From Alteromonas abrolhosensis (GTDB taxonomy: Bacteria; Pseudomonadota; Gammaproteobacteria; Enterobacterales; Alteromonadaceae), in assembly GCF_001953635.1 (NCBI RefSeq), contig NZ_MEJH01000007.1, positions 124,001 through 188,000 of the forward strand: a DNA stretch of 64,000 nucleotides, written 5' to 3'. The notes beneath the pieces are model-generated. The model had not been told where the DNA came from. It ran no database searches and saw nothing but the letters and a program-made list of their open reading frames with translations. How positions within the stretch are numbered: position 1 is the stretch's first letter; each line of letters begins with the position of its first letter. A program made the translations under genes and the position numbers. Shown one piece after another: positions 17,000-26,065 of the stretch.

Positions 17000-18448
17000 A
17001 TGTCATTTGTTGTACGAACCCTGTTCATTTTGTCTTTATCCTTTGTTGGTCTTTATTCCGCCGCAAACCCCTTTCCTACTGAAGAAGACGCAAACAATTG
17101 GTTTAAGCAATATACCCAGTCATTGACCGACTCACAGACCTATCAACTACTTAAACAGTTTCCAAAAGGCGGTGACTTGCACCATCACTTATCAGGCTCG
17201 GCGTACGGCAAATGGTGGTATGAGCTAGCAACTAATCAAGCGCTAAACGGCGGCTATCAGTACTTCACTAAGATAAATCATAGCGAGTGTGACTCGGCGC
17301 CGTTGTTTCATACTATTTCTAACACTACCCACTCTAAACTAACGAAATGTGAGCAAAAGCAATATAAAGCACTGAATGCCCTAAGTAACAAAGAGCAAGA
17401 CGCGTTTATTCATAGTGTTGAACTTGATAAGCCAGAAGAAGGTCGAGAGGAGTTTTTTGAGTTTCACTGGCAGCGTTTAAGCGAGCTTACTCAAAACCCT
17501 TATATTACAGCGCAAGTTCTGCTTAGAAACATGCAGCTGTATCAACAAGAAAATGTGCGCTATTTAGAAACGCAAATGAACGTTAGGTTCATGAATCGCG
17601 CAGATGGGAGCCGCTTTCCTCCTGCTGAAGCACTTAAAGTTATTACAGACATGCTCGATAGCGAAGCAGCTAAAGCTACTGGTGTCACCGTTCGTTTTCA
17701 ATATGCCTTGGTTCGTTTTACTGACAACATTGAAGCCCAATTAGACTGGATCTTCAAATTCGTAGACGCCAATAGAAAATGGTATGTAGGGATAAATTTG
17801 GTTGGCAGGGAGGATGCTCCCCGAGGTCAACCCACGCGCTTTTTAGCGCCTATAACGAAACTAAGAGCTCAATATCCAGCCATTCGCCTCTCCTTTCATG
17901 CAGGTGAATCTGAGCATGCAGATACCAATATTCGCGACACCTTATTGTTAGGCGCAGAGCGAATAGGCCATGGCATTAATCTGCTAAAAGATCCTTCAAC
18001 GTATTTACTCATGCGCCATAACCGCTATTTGATTGAAACCAATTTAATTTCAAACCTAAAGTTAGAATACATCGATGATTTGAGCGCTCATCCCTTTCCT
18101 CAACTTTTAAGAACCGGTGTACCCACTGCACTTTCAACCGACGACAGAGGGATGTGGGATGCCACACTAACCGATGAATATTACCTGGCATTTACCCAGT
18201 TCAATCTAAGCTGGAGTGAGCTAGTTACATTAAGTCAAAACAGTATCAAGTACAGCTTTTTACAAGACCAGAAAAAAGATCAGCTACTTACTGAGCTAAA
18301 CCGAAATCTAACGCAGTTTTTAGCCTTAATAGCGGAAAGCGCTAACCAAATACCATCAGCAAACAGCAAAGTACATCCGCTTAACAGCAACGTGGAACGC
18401 TACAGTGATTTCATCTGCGAGTTTGCCGCCTCGGTCTGCGCTAATTAA
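17000..18448 (+). CDS. Exported adenosine deaminase-like protein (ADGF/CECR1 type)
   Basis: Deaminates adenosine or deoxyadenosine to inosine or deoxyinosine, probably in the periplasm. The 482-residue protein starts with a signal peptide (MSFVVRTLFILSLSFVGLYSA), then carries the metallo-deaminase motifs GGDLHHHLSGS, LSFHAGESEHAD, GHGINL and STDDRG. It is much longer than cytoplasmic adenosine deaminase (about 330) and has Cys residues at about 91, 112 and near the C-terminus that could form disulfides. The ATG at 17000 is used; a TTG two codons upstream is possible. A purine permease gene follows after 21 bases, and a RutR-type box precedes it. Confidence 0.82.
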   Translation: MSFVVRTLFILSLSFVGLYSAANPFPTEEDANNWFKQYTQSLTDSQTYQLLKQFPKGGDLHHHLSGSAYGKWWYELATNQALNGGYQYFTKINHSECDSAPLFHTISNTTHSKLTKCEQKQYKALNALSNKEQDAFIHSVELDKPEEGREEFFEFHWQRLSELTQNPYITAQVLLRNMQLYQQENVRYLETQMNVRFMNRADGSRFPPAEALKVITDMLDSEAAKATGVTVRFQYALVRFTDNIEAQLDWIFKFVDANRKWYVGINLVGREDAPRGQPTRFLAPITKLRAQYPAIRLSFHAGESEHADTNIRDTLLLGAERIGHGINLLKDPSTYLLMRHNRYLIETNLISNLKLEYIDDLSAHPFPQLLRTGVPTALSTDDRGMWDATLTDEYYLAFTQFNLSWSELVTLSQNSIKYSFLQDQKKDQLLTELNRNLTQFLALIAESANQIPSANSKVHPLNSNVERYSDFICEFAASVCAN

Positions 18449-18469
18449 GGGAATAACAAGGAAATAACC

Positions 18470-20047
18470 ATGTCTTCAAATCACAGCGAACTACTTTACG
18501 ATTTACATGATAGTCCGGCATTTCTTCCTTCACTTACCGCGGCATTTCAGCATTTGCTTGCAAGCTTCGTCGGTGTCATTACCCCTACTCTCATTGTTAC
18601 ATCAACACTGGGTCTTACTGAATACACGCCTTATCTTATCAGTATGGCTTTGTTTGTAAGCGGCTTAGGAACGGCAATTCAAACAAAGCGTATAGGCCCA
18701 GTAGGCAGTGGTTTGGTAGCCATCCAAGGTACCAGTTTTGCGTTTATTAGCGCGTTAATACTGGCAGGAAATCAGGTTAAGGCGGATGGAGGAACACCCG
18801 AAGATGTCTTGTCTTTGTTGTTTGGATTAACTATGGCGGGTGCCATGGTCGAAGTGGTGTTTAGTCTGTTTGTACACAAGCTCAAACGTATCATTACGCC
18901 ATTAACCACAGGAATTGTAATAACCGCTATTGGGCTTAGCTTGATAAACGTAGGCATGACTGATCTTGCGGGCGGTTTTCACGCCGCTGACTTCGCCAGC
19001 ACAGAAAACTTAGCCGTCGGCCTTGGCGTGTTACTCATTATTGTTTTCTTGAACGCCTCAACAAATCATTGGCTGCGTTTAAGCGCCATCTTTATTGGTA
19101 TGGCGATTGGCGCAACCTATGTCGGCTTTACCAAAGGGTTAGATTTTAGCGGCCTTGCTTCACTTTCTGTCATAGCAATCCCCACTCCGTTTGCCTTCGG
19201 CATTGCCTTTGATATCAATCTCTTTTTACCTATTGCGCTAATTTATTTGTTCAGTGCAATAGAAACGGCCGGCGACTTAACCGCAAATAGCCTTTTCTGT
19301 AAGCAGCCTGTGAGCGGTCCGATTTATCTTGCAAGAGTGAAAGGCGGGATTTTGGGCGACGGCGTTAATTCGTTACTTGCTGGCATGTTCAACACCTTTC
19401 CAAATACTACATTTGGCCAGAATAACGGGGTTATCCAATTAACCGGCATCGCCAGCCGTAAGGTCGGCTTTTTTGTTGCAGCGCTATTCGTTGTTATTGG
19501 GTTCTTCCCCATTGTAGGTGGTGTGCTGCAGGCTATTCCCAAGCCAGTTCTTGGTGGTGCTACTCTGGTTATGTTTGCCATGGTGGCCGTGGGTGGCTTA
19601 AAGCTATTAGCCAGCTACGCACTTGATAGGCGCAGTAGTTTGGTGACAGCGTGTGCGCTAGGTATGGCGATTGGTGTAATGATGGTACCAGAAGCCCTTT
19701 CTGAATTGCCTTCATGGCTTGAAAATATCTTACTTTCCCCAGTAACCTCGGCCGGCCTCACCGCCGTCATCCTTGATTTAACCTTACCAGGAAAAAAGCC
19801 CCTTGCTTCGCCGCTCGCTAATGCACAAAAAGTAGAAAGCAGCACTGGCGTTGCACAGGACAACCCTACTTACGAGCCTATTCACAGCCCAAAGGCAGAA
19901 AGTAGCCGTAGGGCAACGAAAGCATCCAATGAAAAAGCCGTTGTAAACCATGAAGTTGTTGGACACTCCGTACACTCGACATCCATTTTAACTATAGACG
20001 GACAACCGGGCGTAACCTCTGCTCTTTTTAGTGCAAAAGCTCGCTAA
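18470..20047 (+). CDS. NCS2 family purine (xanthine/uric acid-type) permease
   Basis: A cation-coupled nucleobase importer of the nucleobase-ascorbate transporter family, about 14 membrane segments, 525 residues. The signature FGQNNGVIQLTG (Q-N-x-G-x4-T-G) is present near residue 315, and SAIETAGDLTANS contains the conserved Glu region. The last 80 residues or so, after LTLPGKKPLA, form a polar Ser/Lys/His-rich tail not seen in the core family. It lies downstream of the exported deaminase with a clear AAGGAA ribosome binding site, so it is probably co-transcribed and imports the released bases or urate/xanthine. Confidence 0.88.
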   Translation: MSSNHSELLYDLHDSPAFLPSLTAAFQHLLASFVGVITPTLIVTSTLGLTEYTPYLISMALFVSGLGTAIQTKRIGPVGSGLVAIQGTSFAFISALILAGNQVKADGGTPEDVLSLLFGLTMAGAMVEVVFSLFVHKLKRIITPLTTGIVITAIGLSLINVGMTDLAGGFHAADFASTENLAVGLGVLLIIVFLNASTNHWLRLSAIFIGMAIGATYVGFTKGLDFSGLASLSVIAIPTPFAFGIAFDINLFLPIALIYLFSAIETAGDLTANSLFCKQPVSGPIYLARVKGGILGDGVNSLLAGMFNTFPNTTFGQNNGVIQLTGIASRKVGFFVAALFVVIGFFPIVGGVLQAIPKPVLGGATLVMFAMVAVGGLKLLASYALDRRSSLVTACALGMAIGVMMVPEALSELPSWLENILLSPVTSAGLTAVILDLTLPGKKPLASPLANAQKVESSTGVAQDNPTYEPIHSPKAESSRRATKASNEKAVVNHEVVGHSVHSTSILTIDGQPGVTSALFSAKAR

Positions 20048-20136
20048 AAATCACCGTAAAAGTGCATGCATTCATGCGATTAAGTTTATTTACATAAAAA
20101 TAACAATATAAGAACAACATTATATATTTTTATCCA

Positions 20137-20142
20137 TATAAT
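20137..20142 (+). promoter_or_regulatory. Candidate -10 box for the TonB receptor gene
   Basis: TATAAT in an AT-rich stretch; the -35 region is not recognisable. Transcription from here would begin near 20149, so the operator at 20169-20184 would lie just downstream of the start point and act as a roadblock or by overlap. Confidence 0.4.
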
Positions 20143-20168
20143 TCAGCAACTTAAGAAGAGGTCAAAAG

Positions 20169-20184
20169 TTGACCAACTGGACAA
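20169..20184. promoter_or_regulatory. RutR-type operator upstream of the TonB receptor
   Basis: TTGACCAACTGGACAA matches TTGACCAnnTGGTCAA at 13 of the 14 specified positions. It is 105 bases before the receptor start codon. Confidence 0.75.
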
Positions 20185-20226
20185 GTAGTTGGCACTCATC
20201 CTGCTAACTCTCTTGCCAATAATAAA

Positions 20227-20266
20227 ACGCATAAAAAAATGCGTGAATAGAGCCCTAAAAAAGGGC
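20227..20266 (+). promoter_or_regulatory. Two tandem hairpins in the TonB receptor 5' leader
   Basis: ACGCAT (20227-20232) pairs with ATGCGT (20239-20244), and GCCCT (20252-20256) pairs with AGGGC (20262-20266); both loops are runs of A. They end 14 bases before the AGGAAA ribosome binding site. No U-tract follows, so they are not simple terminators. Possibly they stabilise the mRNA or are a binding platform for an RNA regulator. Confidence 0.45.
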
Positions 20267-20288
20267 AACTAAAAATAACGAGGAAACC

Positions 20289-22724
20289 ATGAAAAACACT
20301 ACATTCAATTTATCTCCTCTAGCGAAAGCTTTTGCGATGACTACCGCAGTTGCGCTATCGTCGCAAGCTTTTGCTCAAGAAGAGACAGAAGTTAAAGAAA
20401 AAGACGTTGAAAAAATTCAGGTAACAGGATCCCTTGGGAGTCTTCCTGGCCAAGACGTTGAGTCAGTTTTTGGCTTTGGCAAATCTATCCTCGAAACACC
20501 TCGCTCAGCGTCCACAATTTCTCAGGAGCAGATGGAGCGCTTCAACGTTTCTGACATCGATGAACTCGTCGCATTCGCACCAGGTACATTCACACAGTCA
20601 TTCTTTGGTGTTGCGGGCTCACTAGATGTGCGGGGCACACCTGGGGAAACTTACTTCCGCGGTGTTAAGCGCTTAGACAACCCAGGTAACTACCCTACGC
20701 CTATTGGCGCGTCCAGCCGAATCGACATCGTTCGTGGCCCAGCATCACCTATTTACGGCCCATCAAAAATTGGTGGTTATCTGAATTTTAATCCCAAGTC
20801 TGCTCGTGCGTCATCGGGGCAGTATTTAGATGCACCAACAGGCGCGTTGTCTTACACAACGGGGTCGTGGAACAAAAGCATTTTAACTGCAGAAGTTGGC
20901 GGACCGACTAGTGTTGCCGGTAAAGAAATGGGCTATTACATATACGGTGAGCTAGAAAACTCTGACAGTTACTACGACAATACCCAGACTGATCAAACCG
21001 TACTTCAAGCATCATTTAATATCGATATAACCGATAACCTTCGCTTTGAATTTGGTGGTATGTACCACGACTACGATGGTAACCAAGTGGCCGGCTGGAA
21101 CCGATTAACTCAGGAGTTAGTTGACGACGGAACCTATATTACAGGTACGGCTCAACCATTAGATACGGACGGCGACGGTCAAATCAGTCACGAAGAATAT
21201 GCTGAAGTCGCCGACTTGATTTCACCGTTTATTTTCACGCCAGCTGTCCCATTAGATTCGGTTACAGGCGACTTTTTCGATCCTTTAATGGCATTACAAA
21301 ACCCAGGTACCACGACCTTAAGTGGTAGCCAAACCTTGGTAGCGCCTGATGACCAACTTGGTAACGAAGCTATAACGCTCTACTTCGACACCATTTATTA
21401 CACGGATAATTGGGAAATTCGCAACCAGCTTTTTTATGATGCATACGACAACATAAACGAAAATGCTTATGGCTTCTCACAATTCCATGACAGCTGGGTT
21501 ATAGAAGACAAACTAATTTTTGCGACAGAATATGAGAACGACGGACTATTAGCGCAATTTCAATTTTCTCCATCTGTACGCTATACCGACTTTGAGCACG
21601 GCGACGACTTCACTTACGAGTTTTTTAATCGTCGCGACCTAACCATGCCGTCTTCAGCACTCGATCGCCGCCTTTTGTCTACCCGCTCGGGTAAAAACTA
21701 CGACAACTATGACGTAGGTAATTACTTAGACTTAGGCATTGCTGCAATGACCGATTTAACTTGGGACTGGGGTTTAAACTTAGTACTAGGATTACGATAC
21801 GACACTATTGATATTGAAAGCACATCACGCACGGATTTACTTCTGGGTGCTACTGGAGATGAAGCACCAGTTTATGCTGAAGAAACCGTAGATGGATGGT
21901 CTTGGAACGCAAGTATTTCATATGAATTTGAATTTGGCCTTATTCCTTATATCACTGCAGCAGAGCAAGCTACCCTTGTTGCAGGCCAAGGCGCCGAGAT
22001 TGGTGTTGGCCAACTCAATCAACCTGGTGGTGGCGGTGCATTCGACTCGTCTGAGCTGATGGAATACGGTATTAAAGGTTCTCTCGTTGACGATACACTC
22101 TATTTTGCCCTTTCATTCTTTGAGCAAGAGCGTACCGACTTCAATACTCAGAATACGGTCACCAACAACACAACCAATAACGAAGGCACCGAATTTGAAC
22201 TTCGTTGGGTAGTCAATGAGAACCTTGTTGTATCTGCTGGCTATACAAATATAGAAGTTATCAACTTAACTGCACTTGCCAATGGAAACCAATTTGGATT
22301 CTTAGGTGCTGACGATTTAGTTGCTCTTGATGATCCTTCGTTAATTTTTGGCGGGAACGTAGTAGGTCTTAACCTTGTTGGTGAAGGAGAAACAAATTCA
22401 GACGGGCGAAAGGCCGGTATTCCTGAAAATATTTACACGCTGACAGCAACCTATGACTTCCAAAATGGTTATGCTGCCAATGTGAGTATTGTAGATGTGG
22501 ACGAGGTCGCGTCTGGCTACTCAGCTGCAGTGACACTTCCAGCCTACACGTTAGTCAATGCTGGCTTGTCATATCAGGCAGAAGATTGGTCGTTTAACTT
22601 AACCGTTAAAAACTTAACTGACGAGCGTTATTTCCGCTCGAACTTCCCTGATCTATTTGGTAGTCAAATTGTATTACCAGAACTTCCGCGTCACTGGAAT
22701 GCTAAATTTACTTACTCATTCTAA
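20289..22724 (+). CDS. TonB-dependent outer-membrane receptor, probable purine/nucleoside uptake
   Basis: An 811-residue receptor with a signal peptide ending near AFA-QEE (residue 29), a TonB-box-like VEKIQVTGS, a plug domain (SRIDIVRGPASPIYGPSKIGG), a 22-strand barrel region and a C-terminal Phe (TYSF). Residues 292-303 form a canonical EF-hand loop, DTDGDGQISHEE, inside the early barrel region. No siderophore or vitamin B12 genes are nearby; instead it lies under a RutR-type operator, between a purine permease and a NUP-family protein, so purine nucleosides, bases or a nucleic-acid breakdown product are the likely ligands. That ligand is inferred from context only. Confidence 0.85.
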   Translation: MKNTTFNLSPLAKAFAMTTAVALSSQAFAQEETEVKEKDVEKIQVTGSLGSLPGQDVESVFGFGKSILETPRSASTISQEQMERFNVSDIDELVAFAPGTFTQSFFGVAGSLDVRGTPGETYFRGVKRLDNPGNYPTPIGASSRIDIVRGPASPIYGPSKIGGYLNFNPKSARASSGQYLDAPTGALSYTTGSWNKSILTAEVGGPTSVAGKEMGYYIYGELENSDSYYDNTQTDQTVLQASFNIDITDNLRFEFGGMYHDYDGNQVAGWNRLTQELVDDGTYITGTAQPLDTDGDGQISHEEYAEVADLISPFIFTPAVPLDSVTGDFFDPLMALQNPGTTTLSGSQTLVAPDDQLGNEAITLYFDTIYYTDNWEIRNQLFYDAYDNINENAYGFSQFHDSWVIEDKLIFATEYENDGLLAQFQFSPSVRYTDFEHGDDFTYEFFNRRDLTMPSSALDRRLLSTRSGKNYDNYDVGNYLDLGIAAMTDLTWDWGLNLVLGLRYDTIDIESTSRTDLLLGATGDEAPVYAEETVDGWSWNASISYEFEFGLIPYITAAEQATLVAGQGAEIGVGQLNQPGGGGAFDSSELMEYGIKGSLVDDTLYFALSFFEQERTDFNTQNTVTNNTTNNEGTEFELRWVVNENLVVSAGYTNIEVINLTALANGNQFGFLGADDLVALDDPSLIFGGNVVGLNLVGEGETNSDGRKAGIPENIYTLTATYDFQNGYAANVSIVDVDEVASGYSAAVTLPAYTLVNAGLSYQAEDWSFNLTVKNLTDERYFRSNFPDLFGSQIVLPELPRHWNAKFTYSF

Positions 22725-22813
22725 GTTCGCATAGTCTTTGAGCGTGGTCGTGCTTCATGTGTAGATTGAACGTTCGACATACGCTCTCAGGCCTGTAAGT
22801 TTTTTCGATAAGA

Positions 22814-22844
22814 AGCCCAGTTTGATAATGCTGGGCTCTTTTTT
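22814..22844 (+). terminator. Rho-independent terminator after the TonB receptor gene
   Basis: AGCCCAG (22814-22820) and CTGGGCT (22831-22837) form a GC-rich stem with a 10-base loop, followed by CTTTTTT. The NUP gene begins right after it, so expression of NUP needs readthrough or its own promoter. Confidence 0.85.
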
Positions 22845-22912
22845 AGGAGTACTAAATACATCTTTCTTTTTATCCACTGCTTAAACAAAAACGGTCTGCC
22901 TTTTTCAACGCT

Positions 22913-23992
22913 TTGCTTATATTGGCTACATTTTTGGGTTGCTGTAGCAGTAGTTATTCAGCCAGTCTAAAGGCCAATGACGCTAAGCCACCGATGAAAG
23001 TAAAGGTTGTGGTGGTAAGTATGTTCGAAATTGGCAACGACGAAGGCGACGCGCCTGGTGAATTTCAATTGTGGAAGGCTCGCCAGAAACTCACAACCCA
23101 ATACCCTTTGCCTCATGGCTTTCACGATATTTACGCCAATCCTGACACAGGTGTCATCGGTATGGTTACGGGAATGGGCATTGCGCGCGCTTCAGCAGCA
23201 ATAATGGCACTAGGTCTTGATCCTCGCTTTGATTTATCTCAAGCCTATTGGTTGGTCGCAGGGATCGCGGGAGTCGACCCAGCGGATAACACCATTGGAA
23301 GTGCAATTTGGACCGATTACGTAGTCGATGGCGACCTAGCACATCAAATTGACGCTAGAGAAATTCCGTCTCAGTGGAGTACGGGTTATTTCCCCCTCTT
23401 CACTCACGCGCCCTTTGAAAACGCTGACGTTGTAGACATAAACAACAGCCCAAATGGCGAGGTGTACGCGCTGAACTTACCGTTAGCAAAGTGGGCCTAT
23501 TCGTTGACAAAAGACACCAAGCTTTTAAACAACGAAGCGATGGATGCATTGAGAGCCAAGTACACCAACTCACCTAATGCTAAAGCACTTCCAAATGTGT
23601 CGATGGGTGCGCATTTATCTGCCTCTACCTTTTGGCATGGTGAAAAACTAAATACGTGGGCAAACGATTGGGTGGCCTACTGGACGAAGGGCAAAGGAAA
23701 TTTTGTCACCTCAGGCATGGAAGACTCAGCCACACTACAAAGCTTAAGCTATTTAGACAATGCCGGCTTAGTAGACAAAGACCGCTTGCTTATCCTTAGA
23801 ACCGCAAGCAATTTTACCATGCAGCCACCATCGTTGAGTGCAGCGGAGAACCTAAAGTTAGAGAGTTCTGGCGATGGATATGCAGCAATGGGAGCCGCTA
23901 TAGAAGCCGCCTATAATGTTGGTTCGCAGGTGACAGACTACATTGTAACGCATTGGGAAACCGTAAAGGATAAGCCCCCTACTGCTCATTAA
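22913..23992 (+). CDS. NUP-family purine nucleoside protein, exported, possible nucleosidase
   Basis: A protein of at least 359 residues in the NUP (fungal 'purine nucleoside permease') family. It has no transmembrane helices beyond an N-terminal hydrophobic export segment ending in LGCC, so it is probably a periplasmic lipoprotein or secreted protein. GMVTGMGIARASAAIMALGL and WLVAGIAGVDP resemble the ribose/phosphate-binding region of purine nucleoside phosphorylases, and VTSGMEDSATLQ resembles their Met-Glu ribose contact. TTG at 22913 is the first conventional start but cuts off basic residues of the signal peptide; the frame is open from 22856 (see findings). It follows the TonB receptor. 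Confidence 0.75.
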   Translation: MLILATFLGCCSSSYSASLKANDAKPPMKVKVVVVSMFEIGNDEGDAPGEFQLWKARQKLTTQYPLPHGFHDIYANPDTGVIGMVTGMGIARASAAIMALGLDPRFDLSQAYWLVAGIAGVDPADNTIGSAIWTDYVVDGDLAHQIDAREIPSQWSTGYFPLFTHAPFENADVVDINNSPNGEVYALNLPLAKWAYSLTKDTKLLNNEAMDALRAKYTNSPNAKALPNVSMGAHLSASTFWHGEKLNTWANDWVAYWTKGKGNFVTSGMEDSATLQSLSYLDNAGLVDKDRLLILRTASNFTMQPPSLSAAENLKLESSGDGYAAMGAAIEAAYNVGSQVTDYIVTHWETVKDKPPTAH

Positions 23993-24061
23993 AATGCGCT
24001 TCGATTCATATGACAGGCTTTCAGGGGACAATTGACCTATTACGAAAAACAGCTTCCGTCG

Positions 24062-26065
24062 CTAAACCGTCACTGATTTCGCATTAAGCGCATGACGTAC
24101 TTGAAGTGTGACATCATTTTGTACTATGGGCTTGGCGAGAAAGTCCGCCATGCCCGCATCGCTACAGTTCGCCTTATCTTCAGGGGTTGTATTGGCCGTT
24201 ACAGCCACGATACGGCCGTGCTTAGGCAATAACTCTTCCTGAATAATAATCTTAGTCGCGCTTACTCCATCAAGCACTGGCATGGCGCAGTCCATAAAAA
24301 TGATGTCGTATTTTTTAGCGCGAGCCAATTGAACAGCCACTTCGCCGTTTTCGGCTTCATCAGGAAGGTAGTTAAACTTCTCTAGCATAGACGCTAACAC
24401 AAAGCGGTTAATATCGTTGTCATCGACGACCAAAACATTCAATGGAACGCTTAACAACTCAGAAGATAGTACAACGTCACACTGCTTTTCTTTATCCAAT
24501 ACCGCCATTTTGACAGGTATAGCAATATCAAAACAGGTTCCTTTACCTAGATTTGATCTTACTTCAAGCTCACCGTCCATTTTACCAACAAGTTGATTGA
24601 CAATAGATAGCCCCAAGCCGTTACCATTTAGTTCTTCGGAGGCACTGGCAGTGTCATTTTGAAATGGTCTAAAAATACGTGACAGTATTTCATCACTCAT
24701 GCCTACACCGGTGTCCTCAATCGAGGCAAGCAGAATAGGAACGTCACCTTGGTGTTTTAACGCTACTTGTACCGAAATATAACCTTTGGGCGTAAACTTA
24801 ACCGCGTTAGAGAGCAGGTTAGTGATGACTTGGCTAATTCTGGCGGCATCACCATTTACATAAGTGTTTTCGTCAAAAGAAAGTACAGCGTAAAGCCTTA
24901 CACCTTTCTCTGCACATTTAGTTTTAAACACATCCAGAATATCTTCAATTAACGAGCGCGCACAGAAGTCACTATATTTGAGTGAGAATTCGCCATTGAT
25001 AATCGACGTGTAATCCAGCACATCGTTGATAAGAGACAATAGACGGTCAGCGCTATGCAGCGCCACATCCGCTTTACGCATGCGCACGTTTTCTTTATTT
25101 TCAAACTTAATTGCCTGCAGCATGCCGGTTATGCCATTAAGCGGTGTTTTTAGCTCGTGACTAATACGTGATAACAACATACCACGTTCTTTTGACGCAG
25201 CTTCAGCTTCTCTTCTTCTTTCTTCCAGTTCAAGTCTAAGTTGCACTGACTTGTTGACGTTTTGGCAAGTGCCGAACAACCTAATACACTTCCCGTGCTT
25301 CATTTCGGCCATACCGTGAGTTTCAATCCAAACCGAATTACCTTTGGCTGAAACAAGTTCAAGGGTTGCGCTCCACGGTTCCCCTGTAGCCACTGTATGG
25401 GAAACAATGCGATTAATTTCGTCCCTATCAAACCCTTCTTTGTAGAAATTGATAGCCGTTTCTAGCGTGGGGACAAAGTCATCTGACACTTCGTGAATTC
25501 GTCGTGTTTGAGAAGACCAGCTAAGAGCATTGGTTGTCAAATCTACTTCCCACGTACCAATATTCGCTACATTTTGTAATTTTTGATAAAGCGTGTTCTG
25601 CGTTGTCTCTGTTTTTTCGAGGTGAAACTTTTCAAGCATTACGTCTAAACAATCGTCTAAAAGCGACAATTTATCTAGGTTAATTGACTGATCTGGGCAT
25701 GCGTTAATAAAGACAAGGCATACTTGTCTGCCATCGAGTGAATGGACACGTCCGCGGATATACTTTTCTGCATTAAAATACGTGGAAAACCATTGTTTAA
25801 ATGCACTTGAACACTTCGCACTGTTAACGGGAAAACAGTTATCTACTGGGATACAGGTAGAAAAGGACGGAACCGACTTGAAGTTAGGCGCATATGCCGA
25901 CGAAGCTTTGACTAATATGTTCACCGTCTCTTCATCTAACTGTATAAGAATACCTTGAAACACGCCCAACGAATCACAGCCTCGCTGAACCAAACCGGTT
26001 AGCGATGATTTCAACTGATGTTCCAGTTTTACATTCAAACTTGATTGTTCGTCAAAATAGACCAT
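24062..26065 (-). CDS. PAS hybrid sensor histidine kinase with receiver domain
   Basis: A 667-residue soluble kinase. Residues 1-140 may be a GAF-like domain with six Cys (30, 71, 77, 85, 116, 123); a PAS domain follows (VANIGTWEVDL to about 290); then the dimerisation/phosphoacceptor segment RISHELKTPLNGI, the ATP-binding domain (NLLSNAVKFTP, EDTGVGMS, NGNGLGLSI) and a C-terminal receiver (LVVDDNDINR, FMDCAMPVLDG, AKPI). It has no transmembrane segment and no Hpt domain; the stand-alone Hpt gene at 29732 could complete the relay. The next two upstream minus-strand genes encode c-di-GMP response regulators. Confidence 0.9.
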   Translation of the reverse strand: MVYFDEQSSLNVKLEHQLKSSLTGLVQRGCDSLGVFQGILIQLDEETVNILVKASSAYAPNFKSVPSFSTCIPVDNCFPVNSAKCSSAFKQWFSTYFNAEKYIRGRVHSLDGRQVCLVFINACPDQSINLDKLSLLDDCLDVMLEKFHLEKTETTQNTLYQKLQNVANIGTWEVDLTTNALSWSSQTRRIHEVSDDFVPTLETAINFYKEGFDRDEINRIVSHTVATGEPWSATLELVSAKGNSVWIETHGMAEMKHGKCIRLFGTCQNVNKSVQLRLELEERRREAEAASKERGMLLSRISHELKTPLNGITGMLQAIKFENKENVRMRKADVALHSADRLLSLINDVLDYTSIINGEFSLKYSDFCARSLIEDILDVFKTKCAEKGVRLYAVLSFDENTYVNGDAARISQVITNLLSNAVKFTPKGYISVQVALKHQGDVPILLASIEDTGVGMSDEILSRIFRPFQNDTASASEELNGNGLGLSIVNQLVGKMDGELEVRSNLGKGTCFDIAIPVKMAVLDKEKQCDVVLSSELLSVPLNVLVVDDNDINRFVLASMLEKFNYLPDEAENGEVAVQLARAKKYDIIFMDCAMPVLDGVSATKIIIQEELLPKHGRIVAVTANTTPEDKANCSDAGMADFLAKPIVQNDVTLQVRHALNAKSVTV

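Noticed and set aside
16834..17082. 82-codon frame overlapping the RutR-type box and exported deaminase start
   Set aside because: It overlaps the deaminase signal sequence in another frame and has no ribosome binding site.
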